Positions 7,403 through 12,171 of a stretch of DNA of 12,171 nucleotides are shown piece by piece. Origin of the DNA: Clostridia bacterium (lineage in GTDB: Bacteria > Bacillota_A > Clostridia > Oscillospirales > CAG-272). The stretch covers positions 1 to 12,171 of the forward strand of contig JAFQWB010000042.1 of assembly GCA_017407725.1 (NCBI GenBank), written 5' to 3'. Both the position numbers and the translations under genes were made by a program. The notes beneath the pieces were generated by a model. It saw only the letters and a list, made by a program, of their open reading frames with translations, was not told the origin of the DNA and ran no database searches. How positions within the stretch are numbered: position 1 is the stretch's first letter; the number at the start of each line of letters is the position of its first letter.

Positions 7403-7420
7403 ATAAGCGAGGTGATAATC

Positions 7421-8275
7421 TTGTCAAACATACTTTCATTCGATACGTATACAGATATTTCCGATCTTGAGTTTTTTTCTCTTTCAAAAACAGTTGACTG
7501 CGGTCAATGCTTCAGATTCTTCGAAAAAGACGGATATATCTACGGAATTGCTCAAGGCAAATGCATTAAAGCGATCCAGACAGATGATAAAACAGTAAGA
7601 CTCTTCACATCCGCCGATGATCTTCCCTTCTGGCGCAATTATTTTGCACTTGATACCGATTATACATCAATAAGAGCGTCTCTTCCCTCTGACGAAACCT
7701 CCCTTCTCTCAAAAGAAATAAGCTCGGGAATAAGAATTCTTAACCAGGACAAGTGGGAAGCGCTTTGTTCGTTTATTATTTCTCAAAACAACAATATTCC
7801 TCGCATAAAAAAGCTCATAGAAGCTCTTTCAAAAGAATTTGGCGAGAAGATAGAAACGTCCGACGGTATTTTCTATTCCTTTCCCGAAGCTGAAAAAATC
7901 GCCTCTGCCGATATAGAAGCACTAAGAGCACTGAAGCTCGGCTTCAGAGCAGAATACGTGCTTGACGCCGCAAAAAAGGTTGTAAACGAGCCTGATTTTT
8001 TAGAAAGAGTATCTCTTCTTGACACAAAAGAAGCAACAAAGCTCCTTTGTGAGATAAAAGGAGTCGGTCCAAAGGTTGCTTCATGCACTCTGCTCTTCGG
8101 GTTTGGCAAAAAAGACGCGTTTCCCATTGACGTGTGGGTAAAGAGAATACTTGACAAATACTATCCCTCACTTTCGTATGACAAAGCAGGTGAATATTTC
8201 GGTGAATATGCCGGAATCGCGCAGCAATATCTCTTTTATTACGAAAGATACGTCGTTTCAGAGAAAAAAGGTTAA
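7421..8275 (+). CDS. ogg: 8-oxoguanine DNA glycosylase/AP lyase, OGG1 type
   Basis: It removes 8-oxoguanine from DNA and cuts the strand at the abasic site (base excision repair). I start it at TTG 7421, preceded by GAGGTGA at a normal distance; the GTG at 7412 would itself lie within that ribosome site. This gives 284 residues, near the usual size of bacterial OGG1 homologues. The OGG N-terminal domain spans about 10-105 with the signature GQCFRF (28-33). Then come SQNNNI (121-126, the NNN of the DNA-inserting loop) and the helix-hairpin-helix GPD module near 205-250: EIKGVGPKVASC with the Schiff-base Lys at 218, and FPIDVWV with the catalytic Asp at 237. All key residues are present. It is monocistronic, with its own promoter and terminator, and converges on the ROK gene. 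AlkA-like activity is less likely because of the OGG_N domain. Confidence 0.93.
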   Translation: MSNILSFDTYTDISDLEFFSLSKTVDCGQCFRFFEKDGYIYGIAQGKCIKAIQTDDKTVRLFTSADDLPFWRNYFALDTDYTSIRASLPSDETSLLSKEISSGIRILNQDKWEALCSFIISQNNNIPRIKKLIEALSKEFGEKIETSDGIFYSFPEAEKIASADIEALRALKLGFRAEYVLDAAKKVVNEPDFLERVSLLDTKEATKLLCEIKGVGPKVASCTLLFGFGKKDAFPIDVWVKRILDKYYPSLSYDKAGEYFGEYAGIAQQYLFYYERYVVSEKKG

Positions 8276-8313
8276 AAAAGATCGGTGTAAACTTTGGTTT
8301 ACACCGATCTTTT
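8276..8313. terminator. Bidirectional intrinsic terminator between ogg and the ROK gene
   Basis: A perfect 17-bp stem: AAAAGATCGGTGTAAAC (8276-8292), loop TTTG, and its complement at 8297-8313, continuing into a T-run to 8317. The A-run on the left gives a U-run on the opposite strand as well. It ends both convergent genes, starting right after the ogg stop and about 28 bases from the ROK stop. Confidence 0.95.
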
Positions 8314-8340
8314 TTTATTGATACGATTAATTAATACGAA

Positions 8341-9288
8341 TCAGAGTGTTATACCGAGAACCGCAGCTCCGAGAATTCCCGCATCATTACCAAGCGCACA
8401 TTTTTCAACCGTGCAAGAAAGCTTATTTCCATACGTTTCAGCAACAAGCTTTTCTCTTAACGGTGCAAGGAGATATTCACCCTCGTTGCAAATTCCTCCG
8501 CCTATGCAGAAAATCTCAGGCTGGAAAATGTTTATCATATTTCCAACTCCGAGCGCAAGGTACGAAATAAATTCATCAACAACAGCCTTTGCAGTCTTAT
8601 CACCCGATCTTGCGCCGTCAAATGCGGTTCTTCCGCTTACCTTTCCGGCTTTTTTGGCAATTTCATGCATATAGCTGTCAGGATTCTTTTCCATAGCCTC
8701 GTTTGTCATTCTTATAAGCGCTGTAGCCGAAGAATATGCCTCCCAGCATCCCCTTCTTCCGCACGAGCACTGTGCACCGTTTCTTTCAATTACCGTATGA
8801 CCAAGCTCTCCGCCCGCGATATTAGATCCCGAATAAATTTTTCCGTCTATAATTATTCCGCCGCCAAGCCCGGTTCCGAGTGTAATAACGATAGCATTCT
8901 TTGCACCCTTAGCTGCACCGCAAATGGTTTCCGCGTACGCAGCAGCATTAGCATCGTTATCAATATAAACGTTTTCAATTCCGCTATATTCGGAAAGTCT
9001 TGCCGCAATGGGATAATCCTTCATATTAAGATTATTCGCATAAACAACGACTCCGTTTTTGCTGTCGCAGGTTCCGGGAGACGCAATTCCTGCGTATTTA
9101 ACATCAGACACGCTTATTCCCTCATCAGCAATAAGCTTCTTGCAAAGATCCGCCATATCCTTCATTATCTCGTCCATGGGTCTCTTGGCGTTTGTAGGAA
9201 CAGATCCCTTTCTGACAATATTAAGCTTTTCATCAACAAGACCTGCCGCAATATTAGTTCCGCCAAGGTCAACTCCGATATAATACAT
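8341..9288 (-). CDS. ROK-family sugar kinase, probable glucokinase
   Basis: It phosphorylates a hexose, most likely glucose, with ATP in the cytoplasm. At 315 residues it has the normal ROK kinase length. The N-terminal phosphate loop DLGGTN is at 7-12, and the catalytic Asp lies in IDNDANAAA (Asp112). LGTGLGGG is at 137-144. The ROK zinc site is complete: ELGH (161-164, His164) and C-x-C-G-x-x-G-C-x-E with Cys174, Cys176 and Cys181. There is no N-terminal helix-turn-helix, so it is a kinase and not a ROK repressor. It starts at ATG 9288 behind GGAGGA. It follows mrnC by 64 bases without a visible terminator, so the two may be co-transcribed. A GlcK-like role is the best guess; fructose, mannose, allose or N-acetylhexosamine kinases share these motifs. 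It could act on sugars brought in by the importer, but no regulatory link is visible. Confidence 0.92.
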   Translation of the reverse strand: MYYIGVDLGGTNIAAGLVDEKLNIVRKGSVPTNAKRPMDEIMKDMADLCKKLIADEGISVSDVKYAGIASPGTCDSKNGVVVYANNLNMKDYPIAARLSEYSGIENVYIDNDANAAAYAETICGAAKGAKNAIVITLGTGLGGGIIIDGKIYSGSNIAGGELGHTVIERNGAQCSCGRRGCWEAYSSATALIRMTNEAMEKNPDSYMHEIAKKAGKVSGRTAFDGARSGDKTAKAVVDEFISYLALGVGNMINIFQPEIFCIGGGICNEGEYLLAPLREKLVAETYGNKLSCTVEKCALGNDAGILGAAVLGITL

Positions 9289-9352
9289 ATTTTCCTCCGC
9301 TATGTAACTTTAGTTGTCACTTGTTTTTTATATATGTTTTGTAAACTTTAAT

Positions 9353-9733
9353 TTACTTTTCAGTGATGTTGTAGGCAATATCAAAGAGTTCTTTAGCTCT
9401 TTCCTTATTATCGGAAAGCCAAAGCCACGCAAAAAGTGCTTCAAATCCGGTTGCTCTTCTGTATTCGCATATAGTAGCTCTCTTGGGAGCCGCCGGAGTA
9501 TGTCCGTTTCTCGCCCTCTTGAATACGGCGAGCTCTTCCTCTGTCATATGCGGAAGAATATTTTCAAGTGCCGCCGACTGAGAAGGTGCGGTTACAAAAG
9601 AAAGCGCCTTTTTATTAAGCACAGCCGAGCCCGTGACACCCGACCTCACAAGATGCTCTCTCACAAGAAGCTCAAGCACCGCATCGCCGAGATAGGCAAG
9701 ATCAAGTGACGGAATCGCGTTCACACTGTTCAT
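9353..9733 (-). CDS. mrnC: Mini-ribonuclease III (23S rRNA maturation)
   Basis: This 126-residue protein is an RNase III catalytic domain without the double-stranded-RNA-binding domain, the hallmark of Mini-III. In Bacillus subtilis the homologue trims the 23S rRNA precursor as a homodimer. Motifs: LAYLGDAVLELLVREHL (12-28) with the catalytic Asp17 and neighbouring Glu21; KRARNG (72-77); ATGFEALFAWLWL (94-106) with the second acidic site residue Glu98; then the ER-x-x-EL end. It starts at ATG 9733 with GGAGA about 8 bases upstream. In many Firmicutes mrnC lies next to cysS and rlmB. Here it sits between a small membrane-protein gene and a sugar kinase, so the usual cluster has been rearranged. 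It is probably co-transcribed with both neighbours. Confidence 0.95.
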   Translation of the reverse strand: MNSVNAIPSLDLAYLGDAVLELLVREHLVRSGVTGSAVLNKKALSFVTAPSQSAALENILPHMTEEELAVFKRARNGHTPAAPKRATICEYRRATGFEALFAWLWLSDNKERAKELFDIAYNITEK

Positions 9734-9758
9734 ACGTTATTTCTCCATCCGGGTTATA

Positions 9759-9775
9759 TCCGCTCAAAGAGCGGA
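9759..9775. repeat. Short stem-loop TCCGCTC-AAA-GAGCGGA
   Basis: A perfect 7-bp GC-rich hairpin in the 56-base gap between the small membrane gene and mrnC. No U-run follows on the minus strand, so it is not a standard terminator. It may be an RNA processing or stabilising element in the shared transcript. Confidence 0.4.
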
Positions 9776-9789
9776 AATTTCTTTCACTT

Positions 9790-10071
9790 TCAATCCTTAG
9801 GACGTTTTATCGCAACAACAAGAGCAAATACAACAAAAGCGGACGACAGAATAATCGCAAGCGTCTTTGCATATCCAGACGCCTCATATGGCTCTGCGTC
9901 TGCAGTTGTAACCGCAGTACTCGTCGTCTGAAGCGTTTCGGAAGGCACGCCCGTATCGGTGGCATCAGCGAGCGTATTTGCCGGGATCATATCATCGCAA
10001 AAGACAGAGAGTGAAAAAAAGATAATCGAAAGAGCGATGCAAAGCACCGCCGCAAAAGCTTTTTTGGACAT
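9790..10071 (-). CDS. Small Thr-rich membrane protein, unknown function
   Basis: I do not recognise the family. The 93 residues have a simple layout. A signal peptide or N-terminal membrane segment spans 1-25 (MSKKAFAAVL ... LSVFC). A short Thr/Ala/Ser/Asp-rich extracellular stretch follows (about 26-66, including DATDTG and TTSTAVTTADAEP). A C-terminal membrane helix (70-88) ends in a positive tail, KRPKD. The Cys at 25 follows Phe, which does not fit a lipobox, and there is no LPxTG before the tail. It would lie in the membrane with a loop of about 40 residues outside. It starts at ATG 10071 with only a modest AGGA-rich ribosome site. It stands just upstream of mrnC and just after a terminator, so it probably heads that transcript. 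It shares the DATD motif and Thr-rich style with the lipoprotein encoded next to it. Confidence 0.65.
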   Translation of the reverse strand: MSKKAFAAVLCIALSIIFFSLSVFCDDMIPANTLADATDTGVPSETLQTTSTAVTTADAEPYEASGYAKTLAIILSSAFVVFALVVAIKRPKD

Positions 10072-10080
10072 TTCCTATTT

Positions 10081-10112
10081 CCTATATTCCTTAAAGACAC
10101 AGGTTGTGTCAA
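10081..10112 (-). promoter_or_regulatory. Possible promoter of the small membrane protein gene
   Basis: TTGACA on the minus strand (10107-10112) is perfect, but the -10 is poor: AATATA at 18 bases or TATAGG at 20. A promoter is expected here because a terminator ends just upstream at 10137. The inverted repeat GACACA-GGT-TGTGTC (10096-10110) overlaps the -35. Confidence 0.3.
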
Positions 10113-10136
10113 CTTGAGTTTACATTCAATAAAGAT

Positions 10137-10175
10137 AAAACGGGGATAAAGCATTTTTAACGATATCCCCGTTTT
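10137..10175. terminator. Bidirectional intrinsic terminator after the lipoprotein gene
   Basis: A 12-bp perfect stem, AAAACGGGGATA (10137-10148) with TATCCCCGTTTT (10164-10175), loop of 15. It is flanked by a U-run in either direction. On the minus strand it lies about 20 bases after the lipoprotein stop and separates it from the small membrane-protein gene. Confidence 0.85.
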
Positions 10176-10195
10176 TGATTGTTTTTACATGATGA

Positions 10196-10405
10196 TCAGG
10201 CAGCAGGCTTCTGAATATCCGAATATCCGTTGTTGCTACTGTCTGTAACAATAACAAGAGGTGTAGCGGTGGTTGTGACAGTGCCTGTAGCATTAGTTGT
10301 TACGTTTCCTGCGGTCGTACCTGCGGGATCTGTTGCATCAGTACAAGAAACAAGAGCCGAAACGATTATCAGAAGTACTATTGCAATAGCAAGGTATCTT
10401 TTCAT
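10196..10405 (-). CDS. Small Thr-rich lipoprotein, unknown function
   Basis: I choose the ATG at 10405, which follows AAAGGGA by 7 bases, over the in-frame ATG at 10435 that has no ribosome site and would put charged residues ahead of the signal. This gives 69 residues. The N-terminus is a clear lipoprotein signal, MKRYLAIA plus a hydrophobic core and lipobox LVSC, so Cys21 would be lipid-modified and the mature protein is only about 49 residues. The mature part is rich in Thr, Ala, Asn and Val (DATDPAGTTAG, TGTVTTTATP) and ends SDIQKPAA, so it is probably disordered. It is a single-gene unit with a perfect promoter and its own terminator, hence probably well expressed. The family is unknown. 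It may be a cell-surface peptide or a remnant of a longer protein; the lipobox argues it is made and exported. Confidence 0.7.
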   Translation of the reverse strand: MKRYLAIAIVLLIIVSALVSCTDATDPAGTTAGNVTTNATGTVTTTATPLVIVTDSSNNGYSDIQKPAA

Positions 10406-10423
10406 ATTTGAATCCCTTTCTCT

Positions 10424-10454
10424 AAAAATCAGCAATTAAATACTGTATGCTGAT
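10424..10454 (-). terminator. Weak terminator-like hairpin after pheT, overlapping the lipoprotein gene's start of transcription
   Basis: On the minus strand ATCAGCA (10454-10448) pairs with TGCTGAT (10434-10428) and is followed by TTTT. The 7-bp stem has three G-C pairs and a 13-base loop, so it is weak. Read-through RNA from pheT contains both arms. RNA started at the promoter at 10455-10483 would begin near 10448 and lack most of the first arm. Confidence 0.4.
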
Positions 10455-10483
10455 ATTATAAACTTATATCCGCATTTTGTCAA
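10455..10483 (-). promoter_or_regulatory. Perfect-consensus sigma-A promoter of the lipoprotein gene
   Basis: TTGACA (10478-10483), 17-base spacer, TATAAT (10455-10460) on the minus strand. The predicted start is near 10448, leaving a leader of about 43 bases. It begins 15 bases after the pheT stop. Confidence 0.88.
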
Positions 10484-10497
10484 GTATTTTATTTCGA

Positions 10498-12171
10498 TTA
10501 TGCTCTGAGAGTTATTCCGAGCTGCTTTTCAAGTGCTGCAAGAATCTTTGCACTTACCTTATCGCTTTCCTCTACGGTAAGAGTGTGATCCTGAGCTCTC
10601 ATAACAACTCTGAACGCGGTGCTCTTCTTGTCGGCATCTATCTTGTCGCCCGTGTAGATGTCAAAGAGTGTTACGCTCTCGATCATCTTATCAGCTCTCT
10701 TGATAACCTCTGTTATAGATCCGACCTCAAGTGATCTGTCGCAAACGAACGCGAAATCTCTCGTGCTCGAAGGATACTTGGGAAGCGCCTTATAGTGCTT
10801 TTCGAAATCGGATACCGCGAAAAGAGTATCAAAATCAATATAAGCAAGATACACAGGAGCGGAAATTCCGTAGTTCTTAGCACAAAGAGGATGTATCTGT
10901 CCGATAGTTCCGATAAAGGTCTTTCCGCCTCTTGCGGTAATATCTGCGCATCTTCCGGGGTGGAAGGTGGGATTTGCACTCTGAGCTGTGAATCGTACGT
11001 TCTTTACGCCTGCATCCTCAAGGATATTTTCGGTCATACCCTTAAGATCGTAGAAGTCACCCTCGCCAAAGAAGCCGAGAACAAGCATCGTCTTTTCGGT
11101 GGGAAGCTCGCCTTCATTCTCGGAGGGGAGGTATACAAATCCGAGCTCGTACATCTTGGCAGATGCAAGATGTCTGCTGTTTGCTCTTTCAAGAACGCCC
11201 ATAAGCGACGGAATAAGCGAGGTTCTCATAACGCTCGTATCCTCGCCGAGAGGATTGGAGATCTCAACGTATCTTCTCTCGGGTGCATCCTCGGGAAGTC
11301 TTATAAGATCGCTGTCCTTTTTTGAAACGAAGGAGAAGGTCATCGACTCGTCTGCACCCATGGAGGTAAGAAGAGTGTGAAGTCTTTCCTTATAAGCCTG
11401 CATAGGTGTAAGTGTTCCCGCCTTAACACTGCACTTGAAGGGAGTGGACTCGATCTTGTTGTATCCGTATATTCTTATAACTTCCTCGGCAATATCGTTC
11501 ATCATAGCAAGATCGGAACGGAACGAGGGTACTGTAATAGCGTCGCCGTTAACCTTGCATCCGAGCTTTTCGAGAACCGAAACCATATATTCTCTAGTAA
11601 GCTCAACACCAAGGAACTTATTTATTCTTTCATAATCGAATGCAACCTCTTTCAAGGGTGCCTTTCCGGGATAAAGATCGATGCATCCGCAAACGACCTC
11701 ACCTGCGCCGAGAAGAGTTACAAGCTCACACGCTCTGTTGAGCGCCGCCATAGCATTTTCGGGATCAAGACCCTTTTCAAAGCGTGACGAGGACTCTGTA
11801 CGCATACCCTGGCTCTTTGCGGCAATTCTTACCGAAGCACCGTCAAAGTTTGCAGACTCGAATACTACCGTTACCGTAGAATCCTTGATCTCGCTATTCT
11901 CGCCGCCCATAACGCCTGCGAGTGCCACCGCCTTCTTTTCATCAGCAATAACAAGTGTATTTGCATTAAGGGTATGATCCACACTGTCAAGAGATCTGAA
12001 GTTTTCACCCTCGGATGCTCTTCTTACGCAGATCTTGTTTCCGTCAAGCATAGCATAGTCGAAGGCATGCATAGGCTGACCGTATTCAAGCATTACGTAG
12101 TTTGTAATATCAACGATGTTGTTGATGGGTCTTACGCCCGATGCTCTGAGTCTTGCGCGCATCCAGAGAGG
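10498..12171 (-). CDS. pheT: Phenylalanine-tRNA ligase beta subunit, N-terminus cut by the window
   Basis: It is the beta chain of the cytoplasmic alpha2-beta2 enzyme that charges tRNA-Phe. 557 residues are visible, against about 800 in full-length bacterial PheT, so the tRNA-binding OB domain and the start of the B3/4 editing region lie beyond the right edge. The frame is open through the last three bases (PLWMRARL, matching the family's S-P-x-W-M-R-x-R-L), so the Met at 12162 is internal and not the start. Visible parts in order: RPINNIVDITNYVMLEYGQPMHAFD and the editing region; RTESSSRFEKGLDP; the B5 domain with FRSDLAMMNDIAEEVIRIYGY; the catalytic-like core (EISNPLGEDTSVMRTSL); and the C-terminal anticodon-binding FDX-ACB domain (KYPSSTRDFAF to the end). 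pheS is expected just beyond the right edge. Confidence 0.97.
   Translation of the reverse strand, partial: PLWMRARLRASGVRPINNIVDITNYVMLEYGQPMHAFDYAMLDGNKICVRRASEGENFRSLDSVDHTLNANTLVIADEKKAVALAGVMGGENSEIKDSTVTVVFESANFDGASVRIAAKSQGMRTESSSRFEKGLDPENAMAALNRACELVTLLGAGEVVCGCIDLYPGKAPLKEVAFDYERINKFLGVELTREYMVSVLEKLGCKVNGDAITVPSFRSDLAMMNDIAEEVIRIYGYNKIESTPFKCSVKAGTLTPMQAYKERLHTLLTSMGADESMTFSFVSKKDSDLIRLPEDAPERRYVEISNPLGEDTSVMRTSLIPSLMGVLERANSRHLASAKMYELGFVYLPSENEGELPTEKTMLVLGFFGEGDFYDLKGMTENILEDAGVKNVRFTAQSANPTFHPGRCADITARGGKTFIGTIGQIHPLCAKNYGISAPVYLAYIDFDTLFAVSDFEKHYKALPKYPSSTRDFAFVCDRSLEVGSITEVIKRADKMIESVTLFDIYTGDKIDADKKSTAFRVVMRAQDHTLTVEESDKVSAKILAALEKQLGITLRA

Noticed and set aside
6546..7411. 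A tRNA, 6S RNA or known riboswitch in the long gene-free stretch
   Set aside because: No cloverleaf, conserved core motif or long paired rod could be recognised by eye; only short inverted repeats are present.
7412..7420. GTG start for the glycosylase gene at 7412
   Set aside because: It sits inside the GAGGTGA ribosome site and only about three bases from the predicted transcription start; TTG at 7421 fits better.
8665..9351. 228-codon open frame on the plus strand
   Set aside because: Antisense to the ROK kinase, whose motifs and zinc site are complete; the opposite frame shows no recognisable features.
10196..10435. Longer 79-residue form of the lipoprotein starting at 10435
   Set aside because: No ribosome site before 10435, and the charged MLIFRERDSN would precede the signal peptide; the ATG at 10405 has a proper site.
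12160..12162. ATG at 12162 as the pheT start codon
   Set aside because: The frame stays open to the window edge with family-typical residues (P-L-W before M-R), and about 240 N-terminal residues are missing compared with normal PheT.

Overview
The window looks like the chromosome of an uncultured, heterotrophic member of the Clostridia (Oscillospirales-like gut or rumen lineages are my guess). The reasons are Gram-positive style secreted proteins and strong AGGAGG ribosome sites, a CUT1 sugar importer without its own ATPase, Mini-RNase III, a ROK sugar kinase, and sharp sigma-A type promoters. The standard bacterial code is in use: TGG encodes Trp and TGA is a stop. Base composition is moderate in genes and AT-rich between them. 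I see no tRNA or rRNA gene, CRISPR array, insertion sequence or phage gene.

Left half, 1 to about 6813, minus strand: one operon for a carbohydrate ABC importer. A near-consensus promoter (6785-6813) drives a leader of about 230 nt with several inverted repeats. It is followed by a giant 1139-residue secreted solute-binding protein, two MalF/MalG-type permeases, and a secreted NHL-type beta-propeller protein that runs off the left edge. The binding protein is the most unusual object here. Two beta-rich carbohydrate-binding-like regions and a helical segment precede the normal substrate-binding domain, and it has neither a lipobox nor a C-terminal anchor. The operon seems built to hold and import glycan fragments at the cell surface, with energy from an ATPase encoded elsewhere.

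Middle, 6814 to 7374: about 560 bases of AT-rich DNA with no credible gene. It holds a 15-bp palindrome, smaller inverted repeats and a diverged 25-base repeat pair.

Right half: an OGG1-type 8-oxoguanine DNA glycosylase on the plus strand (start TTG at 7421) meets a ROK sugar kinase on the minus strand at a shared bidirectional terminator (8276-8313). Further right, all on the minus strand, are Mini-RNase III (mrnC), a 93-residue membrane protein, a second bidirectional terminator, a 69-residue lipoprotein with a perfect-consensus promoter, and the C-terminal two thirds of pheT, which enters from the right edge. The two tiny Thr-rich surface proteins share a short motif and may be related.

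The best candidates for something not well described are the importer operon (binding protein, propeller and leader) and the pair of tiny Thr-rich envelope proteins.
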